The translations under genes were made by a program, and so were the position numbers. This document shows positions 1-6,952 of a stretch of 7,145 nucleotides of DNA, in pieces. The DNA lies in NCBI GenBank assembly GCA_003447545.1, contig DLYX01000635.1:6673-13817 (forward strand), written 5' to 3'. The notes under the pieces were generated by a model. That model had not been told where the DNA came from, did not search any database, and saw nothing but the letters and a program-made list of their open reading frames with translations. The DNA is from Deltaproteobacteria bacterium. Lineage in GTDB: Bacteria; Desulfobacterota; Binatia; UBA12015. How positions within the stretch are numbered: the first letter of the stretch is position 1; every line of letters begins with the position of its first letter.

Positions 1-1530
1 CGGCGACAGCAGGGGCCCCCAAAGCTTCCGGGCCGCCGCATGAGGGTCCTCCAGCACCCCGGGTTTTGCCGCCAGTCGCAGCGCCTGCCGGGTGGTGGGC
101 TGCCAATGCGGCCAGCTGGGCAGACCATCGTGGCCGGGAACTTCACCGTGAGCAAAACGCGCCCAGGATTTTTGCATACGTCGGGAAAGAGTTCTGATGT
201 CGGAGGACCATCCCATGGTCGCGGCGAGCGGGCCTTTGCGCACGGTTCCGAAGACAAAGGGGATATCGAGCCCGTGAAATGCTCCCGTATAGGAGCCAAC
301 CAGCGGCAGCTGCCCGTCGAATCGGTAAAAATATACCTCGCCACCGGCGCGGCTCAGAGTGTCGGCGAGAATTCCGGCCGGTGCGTGAAAGACCATGTCG
401 GACATGAACCGGCTCCATCGATAGCGGGGTGCACCGAGAGATTCGTTGTACGTTTCATGAAACCGGTCGAGGAGGTTTGGATCGATGCTGTTGGCCGAGA
501 GCACTCGGAGGATCCTGCGCTCGAGACCGGCTTCGTCGAGGCTTCGTCCCGAGCTATCGGCTGCCATGAACAGCGCCCACTCGTCCTGATTGCTCCCCAT
601 CAGAACCGGTACGGGAGTTTTGCCCGAATTGCGGATCCTTTGCAGCGGTTGCTCGGAAAGAAGCTGTCCGTCGATCGATGGCTGCCACGGAAGGTTGGCC
701 ACGCCTACGGAAAGCTCGCGGGTCGTCGCTGTTTGCGCTGTGAGCAGGCGGCCGACGGGCACTCGACGCAGTTGCGCCGGGTTGGCTCGCGGCAAGCCGA
801 CGTAACGTAAAAAGGCACGCCCAACTCTTTCGGAGATCTCGTGTTCGGAGACATTTGAAGCCGCACCGCTTTGCAGAATGGCACGGTGAAAGAGTCCTTC
901 CGCAGCCGGTGTACCCAGGAGGGTTCCAACGCTCATTGCACCTGCGGATTCACCAAAGATGGTGACGTTGCCCGGGTCGCCGCCGAAACAGGCGATATGG
1001 TCGCGCACCCAGCGCAGCGCGGCGATCTGATCCTTGATGCCCAGATTGGGTTCAATCTCATCCGGACGGCCTCGCAGCGCGTCCATATTGAGCGATCCGA
1101 GAACGCCGAGCCGATAGTTTGCCGAAACCACAACGACATCACCGCGTTGCGAAAGTCGGGAACCGCTGTAGAGGGCTGTCGACCCTGAGCCCAGAAGGAA
1201 AGCACCGCCGTGGATCCAGACCATGACGGGGCGAGGGCGGCTGTCGGCCGCGGGGGTCCATACGTTGAGGTAGAGACAATCCTCACTATTATCGTCAACC
1301 GTTCCGAGCAGTCGGCGGGCGGCCAGAAGTGTTTGCGGTGTCTGCTGGGCGGAGGGACCAAAGTGCGTTGCCTGTCGCACGCCCTGCCACGCGGGCATCG
1401 GTTCGGGCGATCGGAAACGTCCCGGGCCTACAGGCGGTGACGCAAAGGGGATCCCTCGAAAAACGAGGCCACGCTTTTGCTGCTTTCCCTCGAGGGAACC
1501 CGAGGGTGTATGCACGACAATCCGAGCCAT
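1..1530 (-). CDS. Type-B carboxylesterase (alpha/beta hydrolase), C-terminus cut by window edge
   Basis: Hydrolyses carboxylic esters; probably cytoplasmic, since the N-terminus (MARIVVHTPSGSLEG) has no signal peptide. The minus-strand frame runs 510 codons from the ATG at 1530 to base 1 without a stop. Family landmarks are in order: IPFASPPVGPGRF (residues 27-39), SEDCLYLNVW (82-91), the oxyanion-hole HGGAF (107-111), ANYRLG (about 137-142), the nucleophile elbow GESAG with Ser195, GSNQDEW with acid Glu317, and GAFHGLDIPFVFG with His419. Spacing matches the Ser189/Glu310/His399 triad known for Bacillus p-nitrobenzyl esterase. Bacterial members are about 490-550 residues, and the last visible residues (RKLWGPLLSP) resemble the family's C-terminal segment, so little is missing. 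An in-frame TGA lies upstream and 1530 is the first start codon after it; no Shine-Dalgarno is visible. It lies 46 bases after the ferredoxin gene on the same strand. The natural substrate cannot be read from sequence. Confidence 0.93.
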   Translation of the reverse strand, partial: MARIVVHTPSGSLEGKQQKRGLVFRGIPFASPPVGPGRFRSPEPMPAWQGVRQATHFGPSAQQTPQTLLAARRLLGTVDDNSEDCLYLNVWTPAADSRPRPVMVWIHGGAFLLGSGSTALYSGSRLSQRGDVVVVSANYRLGVLGSLNMDALRGRPDEIEPNLGIKDQIAALRWVRDHIACFGGDPGNVTIFGESAGAMSVGTLLGTPAAEGLFHRAILQSGAASNVSEHEISERVGRAFLRYVGLPRANPAQLRRVPVGRLLTAQTATTRELSVGVANLPWQPSIDGQLLSEQPLQRIRNSGKTPVPVLMGSNQDEWALFMAADSSGRSLDEAGLERRILRVLSANSIDPNLLDRFHETYNESLGAPRYRWSRFMSDMVFHAPAGILADTLSRAGGEVYFYRFDGQLPLVGSYTGAFHGLDIPFVFGTVRKGPLAATMGWSSDIRTLSRRMQKSWARFAHGEVPGHDGLPSWPHWQPTTRQALRLAAKPGVLEDPHAAARKLWGPLLSP

Positions 1531-1543
1531 CCGGTTTGGGGAA

Positions 1544-1577
1544 GAAAAGGAATCCGAGGTGAGCCTACGGACTTCCT
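1544..1577 (-). terminator. Hairpin with short T-rich tail between ferredoxin and esterase; possible intrinsic terminator or attenuator
   Basis: On the plus strand, AGGAATCCGAGG (1548-1559) pairs with CCT (1564-1566), then CGGA (1568-1571) and TTCCT (1573-1577). This gives a 12-bp stem with single-base bulges at 1567 and 1572 and a TGAG tetraloop (1560-1563). Read on the minus strand, the structure begins at the T of the ferredoxin TGA stop and is followed by TTTCTTCCCC. Position and shape fit a terminator for the ferredoxin transcript, but the T-tract is short and broken by C, so partial read-through into the esterase is likely. Inference from structure only. Confidence 0.5.
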
Positions 1578-1930
1578 CAGTTCGTCAGACCCCACTTCTT
1601 CTTGTTTTCTTCGATCGCGTCCTCGGAGGGATGGTCGGTCTTTTCCTGCTCCTTGACCTCGAAATTATCCATATCGTCGATCATCTTGTAATTCAGAGGT
1701 GTATCGTCGGTGAAGACTTCAGGCACAGCCACTTCTTCGTAGATCGCCTGCCAGGGGCATTCGGGCTCACAGGCCCCGCAGTCGATGCATTCGTCCGGGT
1801 TTATATAGAGCTGGTTCGGGAAGGAGTCCTTGTCACTGCCTTTGTATTCATAAATGCAATCGACGGGGCATACGGCGACACAGCCAGTATCCACACAATC
1901 GCGGCAGAGCCGTGTAACGATGTAGGACAT
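1577..1930 (-). CDS. fdxA: 7Fe ferredoxin ([3Fe-4S][4Fe-4S], FdxA type)
   Basis: Small soluble electron carrier of 117 residues. It has nine cysteines at 9, 12, 17, 21, 25, 48, 51, 54 and 58, arranged CxxCxxxxCxxxCP..C and CxxCxxCxxxCP, which matches the pattern of Azotobacter ferredoxin I. By analogy with that protein, Cys9, Cys17 and Cys58 hold the [3Fe-4S] cluster, Cys21, Cys48, Cys51 and Cys54 hold the [4Fe-4S] cluster, and Cys12 and Cys25 are free. The loop between Cys25 and Cys48 is about eight residues longer than in the Azotobacter protein. After residue 64 comes a highly charged, mostly acidic tail ending KKKWGLTN. The start at 1930 is preferred over an upstream in-frame ATG at 2005 because an AAGGAG ribosome-binding site lies 5 bases upstream (1936-1941) and MSYIVTRLC is the usual N-terminus of this family. 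Its redox partner is not evident from the neighbours. Confidence 0.95.
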   Translation of the reverse strand: MSYIVTRLCRDCVDTGCVAVCPVDCIYEYKGSDKDSFPNQLYINPDECIDCGACEPECPWQAIYEEVAVPEVFTDDTPLNYKMIDDMDNFEVKEQEKTDHPSEDAIEENKKKWGLTN

Positions 1931-1935
1931 ATTTT

Positions 1936-1941
1936 CTCCTT
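1936..1941 (-). promoter_or_regulatory. Shine-Dalgarno site of the ferredoxin gene
   Basis: AAGGAG on the minus strand, with a 5-base spacer to the ATG at 1930. It decides the start: the longer in-frame option at 2005 would put this site inside the coding sequence. Confidence 0.85.
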
Positions 1942-1952
1942 CGGTCATCGCG

Positions 1953-1971
1953 TTGTAAGCGATAGTAACAA
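1953..1971 (-). promoter_or_regulatory. Probable extended -10 promoter of the ferredoxin gene with overlapping inverted repeat
   Basis: On the minus strand TGTTACTAT (bases 1970-1962) is a TGn extended -10 with hexamer TACTAT. Transcription would start near base 1955, giving a leader of about 25 bases that includes the AAGGAG site. No convincing -35 is seen, which is typical of extended -10 promoters. The same bases form an imperfect palindrome, TTGTAA-7 bases-TAACAA (1953-1971), placed where a repressor could block the promoter. This is a sequence-only prediction; no known regulator's consensus is recognised. Confidence 0.45.
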
Positions 1972-2070
1972 AAATTTTGGTAGCGTATCCGGGATAGCGA
2001 AGCAAAGCGCCGGTTGGCCTCGCGGATGGCGGGTTTCAGGCAGGCCGGCAGATCAGTTAGAGAGGTTTCC

Positions 2071-3519
2071 ATGACAGAAAAGAGCATGATTCCGGATGCC
2101 TCAACTCTGGCGGAATCCGTCCGTTCCCAAGCCCGGACTCCGGAGGAACTCCTCGATGAGGCGATTCTTTCCATCGAGAGAGAAAACCCTGAACTGAACG
2201 CTGTTGTCCATACCCTTTATGACGAGGCTCGGGCACGAATCGCGGCAGGGTTGCCGGACGGGCCCTTTCGCGGGGTGCCCATCCTGCTCAAGGATCTCGA
2301 TGCGCCACTAGCGGGTGCACCTTTTCACTGCGGGACACGATTTCTTCGTGATCTGGAATTTCGTGCGGATACCAACGCGTATTTTGTCGATCGGCTTCTG
2401 GCTGCCGGGTTTGTCCCGATCGGCAAGACAAACACGCCCGAGTTGGGGCTCGCAGTGACCACAGAACCGCTTTCCTGCGGAGCCAGCCGAAATCCCTGGA
2501 ACCCCGCGCACTCTACCGGTGGGTCGAGTGGAGGTGCTGCGGCAGCGGTCGCAGGGGGGCTGATCTCGATTGCCCATGCCAGTGATGGCGGTGGATCGAT
2601 TCGTATCCCGGCCAGCGCCTGCGGGTTGGTCGGGCTGAAGCCCTCTCGCGGTCGAGTTTCTCTGGGCCCGGATTACGGTTCTTATTGGCAAGGCTTTGTG
2701 ACCAACCATGTCGTCACCCGCAGTGTGCGTGATACCGCCGCCGTTCTGGATGTCGTTTCCGGGTTGGAGCCGGGCGATCCCTATACAGCGCCGCTACCCG
2801 CGGGTCCCTTTCTGAACGAAACCTCGAAGTCTCCCGGGCGGTTGCGAATCGGCCTGATGATGCAGGCCCCGGGCGCTCGGAGCGCGCTGGATCCTGCGTG
2901 CGTGGAAGCCGTCCGTCGCGCCGGGCAGGCTCTGGAAAGTCTTGGGCATCAAGTGGAGGAGTCACACCCGGAGGCCATCGATCAGGTAGACGAACGCAAC
3001 GGGCATTTCACAACGGTCGTAGTGTCGTGGACGGCAGCCGCCCTTGCGCATTGGGAGGCTCGGACCGGCGAACCCATCCCGGCTGAAGGGCTCGAGCCAC
3101 TGACCGTCAACCTCGCCGAGATCGGGAAGTCGATTTCAGCGGTTGACTATCTGGCGACGGTTCGCTGGTGCGAGTCCTTTACCCGGCAGATGGCCGCTTG
3201 GTGGGAGAATGGATATGATTTGCTGGTGACGCCGACTTTGGGAACGCCTCCGCCACCTCTGGGAACATTGACATCGCCGGATGGTGACCTCGCTGCCGTT
3301 ATCGAATCTCTCGAGAAATTCAGTCCCTTTGTCGCGCCCTTCAACATGACCGGCCAGCCAGCGGTTTCGCTGCCCCTTCATCAAAGTCATGCCGGGTTGC
3401 CAATCGGCGTCCAATGTATCGCGCCTTATGCTCGGGAAGATCTTCTCCTGCAGGTAGCAGCGCAACTCGAGACGGCGATGCCCTGGGCGGATCGTCGACC
3501 TGCGGCCCTCGCGTCATGA
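2071..3519 (+). CDS. Amidase-signature family hydrolase
   Basis: A 482-residue serine amidohydrolase that cleaves amide (C-N) bonds. The Ser-cisSer-Lys triad is complete: Lys74 in ILLKD, Ser152 in the Gly/Ser-rich GGSSGG (150-155) and nucleophile Ser176 in [11 protein letters not shown] (172-182). The 24-residue gap between the serines equals that of fatty acid amide hydrolase (Ser217/Ser241). The length fits the family (about 450-520). There is no signal peptide, so it is probably cytoplasmic. The start at 2071 has a GAGG ribosome-binding site 5 bases upstream; the in-frame ATG at 2014 lacks one and would add 19 residues of unfamily-like sequence. Its last codons overlap the bioA start by 4 bases (ATGA), implying translational coupling. 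It lacks GatB/GatC-type neighbours, so it is unlikely to be the GatA subunit of tRNA amidotransferase. Substrate unknown; a biotin-related amide is a hypothesis from context only. Confidence 0.92.
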   Translation: MTEKSMIPDASTLAESVRSQARTPEELLDEAILSIERENPELNAVVHTLYDEARARIAAGLPDGPFRGVPILLKDLDAPLAGAPFHCGTRFLRDLEFRADTNAYFVDRLLAAGFVPIGKTNTPELGLAVTTEPLSCGASRNPWNPAHSTGGSSGGAAAAVAGGLISIAHASDGGGSIRIPASACGLVGLKPSRGRVSLGPDYGSYWQGFVTNHVVTRSVRDTAAVLDVVSGLEPGDPYTAPLPAGPFLNETSKSPGRLRIGLMMQAPGARSALDPACVEAVRRAGQALESLGHQVEESHPEAIDQVDERNGHFTTVVVSWTAAALAHWEARTGEPIPAEGLEPLTVNLAEIGKSISAVDYLATVRWCESFTRQMAAWWENGYDLLVTPTLGTPPPPLGTLTSPDGDLAAVIESLEKFSPFVAPFNMTGQPAVSLPLHQSHAGLPIGVQCIAPYAREDLLLQVAAQLETAMPWADRRPAALAS

Positions 3520-4805
3520 AGTCCGATCAACCCGTAGATCTTGCGTTCGATCGAGATCATCTCTGGCATCCATATACATCAATGAAGAATCCCCTGCCGG
3601 TGCAGCCGGTGGTTGCGGCGCGCGGTGTACGATTGGAGCTCGCAGACGGTCGTCATTTGATTGACGGGATGTCGTCATGGTGGGCGGCTATCCACGGATA
3701 CGGCGTGTCCGCGATCGACGAGGCTGTTCGCGATCAGCAAGACCGGATGTCGCATATGATGTTTGGCGGTCTGACACATGCCTCGGCAATTGAATTGGCT
3801 CGGCAGTTGATCAGATGGACCCCCGATGATCTCCAGCACGTTTTTCTGGCGGACTCCGGGTCGGTTGCTGTCGAGGTCGCGATCAAGATGGCGCTCCAGT
3901 ACTGGCGAAGCGCGGGCGTGCCTCGCCGCGAGAAGTTGGTCACGGTGCGAGGCGGGTACCATGGAGATACTTTCGGGGCGATGGCGGTATGTGATCCCGT
4001 TACGGGCATGCACGGACTTTTTTCAGGGTCGCTGGCTCAACATCATTTCGCTCCGCGGCCGCAGACCGCTTTTGGTGCGTCCTGGGATCCGATGGACCTC
4101 GACGCGATGCGAGACTTGTTGCAGCGCTCCGAGCACGAAATTGCTGCCGTGATCCTCGAACCGATCGTGCAGGGCGCGGGGGGTATGTGGTTTTACCACC
4201 CGGAGTATCTGCGTGGTCTGCGCGCGCTCTGCGACCAGCATGGGATCTTGCTGATCTTCGACGAGATTGCGACAGGGTTCGGGCGGACCGGCAAGATGTT
4301 CGCTCTGGAGCACGCTGGCGTCACGCCCGATATCTTGTGCGTGGGCAAAGCCTTGACGGGTGGAACCATGACATTGGCAGCGACTCTGGCGTCGCGGCGG
4401 GTTGCTGCCGGTATTTCCGAGGGCGAGCATCCCGAGTTGATGCACGGCCCGACGTTTATGGGGAATCCACTGGCATGTGCGGCCGCTGTCGCGAGCCTGC
4501 GACTGCTTGAGGAGAGCCCATGGGAGGATCGCGTCAGCGGAATCGAGGCCCAATTGCGGTCCGAACTCGAGCCTCTCGGCGGCGCGCCGGCGGTCGCCGA
4601 CGTGCGTGTTTTGGGGGCGATCGGGGTGGTGGAAATGTGCGAGCCGGTGGTGATGCGCGAGATACAGAGCTACTTTGTCGAGCAAGGTGTCTGGATTCGG
4701 CCCTTCGGACGCCTCGTCTATTTGATGCCACCTTTTGTGATCGAGACCGAGGACCTGTCCCGACTTACGGGCGCGATTGGTTCGTGGATTGAAAAGGGTT
4801 CCTGA
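3516..4805 (+). CDS. bioA: Adenosylmethionine-8-amino-7-oxononanoate aminotransferase (BioA)
   Basis: PLP enzyme of biotin synthesis that transfers the amino group of S-adenosylmethionine to KAPA, giving 7,8-diaminopelargonate. The 429 residues equal the length of E. coli BioA. Matching landmarks: HLWHPYTSM with Tyr20 (E. coli Tyr17), DGMSSWWAAIHGYG with Trp55/Trp56 (E. coli Trp52 region), GYHGDT with Tyr148 (Tyr144), IFDEIATGFGRTG with PLP-binding Asp249 (Asp245), VGKALTGG with Schiff-base Lys278 (Lys274), and WIRPFGRLVYLMPP with Arg395 (Arg391). The start at 3516 overlaps the amidase stop codon; no separate ribosome-binding site is seen, so translation is probably coupled. A longer in-frame reading back to 3414 would run through the amidase end and is rejected. 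No bioB, bioF, bioD or bioC lies in the window, so this gene is apart from a complete biotin operon unless the rest lies elsewhere. The stop is 2 bases from the convergent VWA gene's stop. Confidence 0.96.
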   Translation: MKSDQPVDLAFDRDHLWHPYTSMKNPLPVQPVVAARGVRLELADGRHLIDGMSSWWAAIHGYGVSAIDEAVRDQQDRMSHMMFGGLTHASAIELARQLIRWTPDDLQHVFLADSGSVAVEVAIKMALQYWRSAGVPRREKLVTVRGGYHGDTFGAMAVCDPVTGMHGLFSGSLAQHHFAPRPQTAFGASWDPMDLDAMRDLLQRSEHEIAAVILEPIVQGAGGMWFYHPEYLRGLRALCDQHGILLIFDEIATGFGRTGKMFALEHAGVTPDILCVGKALTGGTMTLAATLASRRVAAGISEGEHPELMHGPTFMGNPLACAAAVASLRLLEESPWEDRVSGIEAQLRSELEPLGGAPAVADVRVLGAIGVVEMCEPVVMREIQSYFVEQGVWIRPFGRLVYLMPPFVIETEDLSRLTGAIGSWIEKGS

Positions 4806-4807
4806 AT

Positions 4808-5995
4808 CTACTGTCGGGATCCGACCAGAGATTGAACGGCCTCGCCCATGCCATCGATCGAGAGATGGTACATCGGGAAAATTTTCCGAACCGTGCGGGT
4901 CGTGTGGTAGTTATCCCAGAAGCGTGATTCTTCCGGATTGATCCACACAGACCGATCAAAATGTGTCTCGATGCGTTGCAGCCATTCAATGCCGGGCGTA
5001 GCGGAGCCACGCCAAGGGTCGATCGAACCATTCGGTTCAAATAGTTCGGCGGGGTGCATACCGGCATCGCCGACGATCATGACTTTCCATCGGTCATCAA
5101 GACGGCGGAAAAGATCAGCGGTGGGGACAGCCTGATCTCGTGTCATACGAGCCCCGTTATAAACTTCATCATAGACGCAGTTGTGGAAATAATAGGCCTG
5201 GAATTCCCGCAAACCGCGCTCCTCGTGGAGGGCCGTCAGCAACTGGCTCACCGGTTCGAAGAACGGGTCCATGGTGCCCCCGACATCCATGAGCAGGAGG
5301 AGGCGGATGTCGTTTTTTCGGGGGGCTCGGAATACCAATTCGATCTCGCCTGCGTTCTTGCAGGTCTCATCAATTGTTTCGTCGAGAGCGAGTTCGGATT
5401 GTGCACCCCGTCGCGTCAGTTGGCGCAGTCGGCGGAGAGCCATGCGAAGCTGCCGGATATCGATCGTCCGGTCAGTTCGATAATCAGAGAAGCGACGCTC
5501 TTCGGCGACTTTCATCGCCGATCGCGACTTTCCGGGTCCACCGACGCGAACGCCGGTCGGGTGCGTGCCGCCGTGGCCGAAGGGCGATCGACCACCGGTA
5601 CCGACCCATTTGTTCCCGCCATCATGTTGCTCGGTCTGCTCCTCGAGGCGCTCGAGGAATTTCTTCATCAACTCGTCACTGGATAGTTCTTCGAGTTCGG
5701 CAAGTTGCTCCGGGGTGAGTTCGGGGAGATCCTTGGCTTCTTCGAGCCACTTCAGGACCTCGTCGGTGATCCCTTCGAGACTTCCTTCGATACCGCGGAA
5801 GACTTTGAGAAAGACCCGATCATAGGCATCGAACTGAGTCTCCGTCTTGATCAGACAAGTCCGACCGAGATGGTAGAAGCGCTCGAGGCTGGAGCCATGC
5901 AGGCCCTTCTGCATGGCGTCCAGAAGCCCTTGCCATTCCTGCAGGGAAACAGGAACGCCTTCTTTGCGAAGGCCGTAGAATAAATCCAGAAACAT
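4808..5995 (-). CDS. CoxE-like VWA domain protein, partner of the adjacent MoxR ATPase
   Basis: A 395-residue soluble protein with the architecture of the CoxE-like VWA family. A helical N-terminus (MFLDLFYGLRKEGVPVSLQE) is followed by an acidic helical stretch (about 75-125), a Gly-rich signature (WVGTGGRSPFGHGG, 130-143) and a C-terminal VWA domain from about residue 229. The MIDAS-like motif reads LLLLMDVGGTM (233-242): Asp237 is kept, but the canonical DxSxS serines are Gly239 and Thr241. A later conserved metal-site region is MIVGDAGMHP (306-315). Such proteins act with MoxR-type ATPases in maturation of target enzymes; CoxE works with CoxD on CO dehydrogenase. No signal peptide or membrane segment is seen. 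The ATG at 5995 is 15 bases after the MoxR stop without a clear ribosome-binding site, consistent with coupled translation. The client protein is not identifiable here. Confidence 0.92.
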   Translation of the reverse strand: MFLDLFYGLRKEGVPVSLQEWQGLLDAMQKGLHGSSLERFYHLGRTCLIKTETQFDAYDRVFLKVFRGIEGSLEGITDEVLKWLEEAKDLPELTPEQLAELEELSSDELMKKFLERLEEQTEQHDGGNKWVGTGGRSPFGHGGTHPTGVRVGGPGKSRSAMKVAEERRFSDYRTDRTIDIRQLRMALRRLRQLTRRGAQSELALDETIDETCKNAGEIELVFRAPRKNDIRLLLLMDVGGTMDPFFEPVSQLLTALHEERGLREFQAYYFHNCVYDEVYNGARMTRDQAVPTADLFRRLDDRWKVMIVGDAGMHPAELFEPNGSIDPWRGSATPGIEWLQRIETHFDRSVWINPEESRFWDNYHTTRTVRKIFPMYHLSIDGMGEAVQSLVGSRQ

Positions 5996-6010
5996 AATCC
6001 GAGGTTCGCC

Positions 6011-6892
6011 TTATTGCTGGTAACGCGGTCCGAGTTCGCTCCAGTCCTTGGGGTACTTGCCGCCCTTTTCGTCGTAGCTCTGAAGGGCTTCGATATCCTG
6101 CTCCTTCTTCAGCAGGGCCCCGAGGAACGGAATGTGCGACTCGATCTTCTCCAGGGGCATTCCGGAGCTGAGCAGGGCGCTGATCCAGTCCACCAACTCC
6201 GAGGTGGAGGGCTTTTTGCGCAACTCGCTTTGCTCGCGGAGCCAGTAGAATTTGACCAGAACCTGATCGAGAAGTGCGGCATCGAGGTGCGGGTGGTGGA
6301 CATCCACAATCTGCCGCATCAAATCGGGTTCCGGGAACTCGATGAAATGGAAGACGCACCGTCGCAGAAAGGCGTCCGGGAGTTCTTTTTCGTTGTTCGA
6401 CGTGATCAGAATCAGTGGACGCTTCCGAGCTGCGATTTCTTCGCCGGTCTCGGTGATGGTGAATCGCATTTCGTCGAGTTCGCGCAACAGATCATTCGGG
6501 AACTCGAGATCGGCCTTGTCGATTTCGTCAACCAAAACGACCTGTCGCTCGTCGGCGGCAAAAGCCTGCCCGAGCGGACCATGCTTGATGTACTTCCGGA
6601 TATCGGAGACATCTCCACCGCCGAAGCGACTATCGTTCAACCGCTGGACCGTATCGTAAACGTAGAGGCCATCGACCGCCTTGCTGGTCGATTTGATATG
6701 CCACTGCAGCAGCGGCATTTTCAGACCTTCGGCGACGTGGCGCGCGAGCATCGTTTTCCCGGTTCCGGGTTCGCCCTTGATCAGCAAGGGGCGCTCGAGT
6801 GCAATGGCGCAGTTCACGGCATCTACCAACGGGCCCGAGGCAATATAGCCTTCGGTCCCCTGGAATTTCTGAAAATCGTTCTTTTCGGACAT
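6011..6892 (-). CDS. MoxR-family AAA+ ATPase
   Basis: A 293-residue AAA+ ATPase of the MoxR/CoxD group, expected to form a ring and remodel a client protein together with the VWA product. Visible motifs: Walker A GEPGTGKT (40-47), Walker B VVLVDEID (118-125), sensor-1 region ITSNNEKELPDAF (163-175), arginine-finger candidates Arg177/Arg178, and the C-terminal lid signature RKKPSTSELVDW (225-236) with the sensor-2 region. Length fits the stand-alone family. The ATG at 6892 is chosen; AAAGGGAG (6903-6910) lies upstream with a 10-base spacer. A TTG at 6928 would extend the frame by 12 basic residues and would swallow that site. It is the first gene of a leftward two-gene unit, moxR then VWA, with a 15-base gap. 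The upstream neighbour, pyrE, is divergent, so the pair has its own promoter, not clearly recognisable by eye. Confidence 0.95.
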   Translation of the reverse strand: MSEKNDFQKFQGTEGYIASGPLVDAVNCAIALERPLLIKGEPGTGKTMLARHVAEGLKMPLLQWHIKSTSKAVDGLYVYDTVQRLNDSRFGGGDVSDIRKYIKHGPLGQAFAADERQVVLVDEIDKADLEFPNDLLRELDEMRFTITETGEEIAARKRPLILITSNNEKELPDAFLRRCVFHFIEFPEPDLMRQIVDVHHPHLDAALLDQVLVKFYWLREQSELRKKPSTSELVDWISALLSSGMPLEKIESHIPFLGALLKKEQDIEALQSYDEKGGKYPKDWSELGPRYQQ

Positions 6893-6936
6893 GCTCTTTT
6901 TTCTCCCTTTGGATCGCGTGCTGTCCAAATCCCTAG

Positions 6937-6952
6937 CCCTCCCTCAGGAGGG
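6937..6952. repeat. Perfect 6-bp inverted repeat, 4-base loop
   Basis: CCCTCC (6937-6942) and GGAGGG (6947-6952) flank CTCA. It sits 45-60 bases upstream of the moxR start. As RNA on the minus strand it would be a leader hairpin whose GGAGGG arm resembles a ribosome-binding site but is too far from the start to serve as one. Function unknown. Confidence 0.5.

Larger units (their letters stand above)
1931..2070. promoter_or_regulatory. Divergent intergenic region between ferredoxin and amidase-bioA
   Basis: This 140-base stretch must contain promoters for both the leftward ferredoxin gene and the rightward amidase-bioA unit. It is AT-rich at 1953-1979 in otherwise GC-rich DNA and holds three small symmetric elements: TTGTAA..TAACAA (1953-1971), CAAAA-A-TTTTG (1969-1979) and TATCC-G-GGATA (1986-1996). 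A GAGG ribosome-binding site (2062-2065) sits 5 bases before the amidase ATG. I found no convincing -35/-10 pair for the rightward genes and no recognisable BirA or BioR operator. Confidence 0.6.

Noticed and set aside
40..810. 256-codon plus-strand frame at the left end
   Set aside because: Antisense to the carboxylesterase, which reads continuously through the region with its Glu317 and His419 motifs.
1953..1971. BirA or BioR operator controlling bioA
   Set aside because: The palindrome's half-sites and 7-base spacing do not match the long-spaced BirA box or the BioR motif as I know them; kept only as an unassigned inverted repeat.
2014..2070. Upstream in-frame start for the amidase
   Set aside because: It lacks a ribosome-binding site, while the ATG at 2071 has GAGG at the right distance and the family's N-terminus begins there.
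4023..4685. 220-codon minus-strand frame opposite bioA
   Set aside because: Antisense to bioA, whose catalytic residues are all in place; composition reads as a reverse-complement shadow.
5054..5686. 210-codon plus-strand frame opposite the VWA gene
   Set aside because: Antisense shadow of a clear coding gene; no family features, no ribosome-binding site seen.
1551..6005. Direct 10-base repeat AATCCGAGGT at 1551-1560 and 5996-6005, each near a minus-strand gene start
   Set aside because: Ten-base matches are expected by chance in 7 kb, and the distances to the start codons differ (about 20 bases versus directly adjacent).
6893..6928. TTG start extending the MoxR ATPase by 12 residues
   Set aside because: A TTG start, a basic stretch unlike the family, and it would cover the AAAGGGAG site that suits the ATG at 6892.
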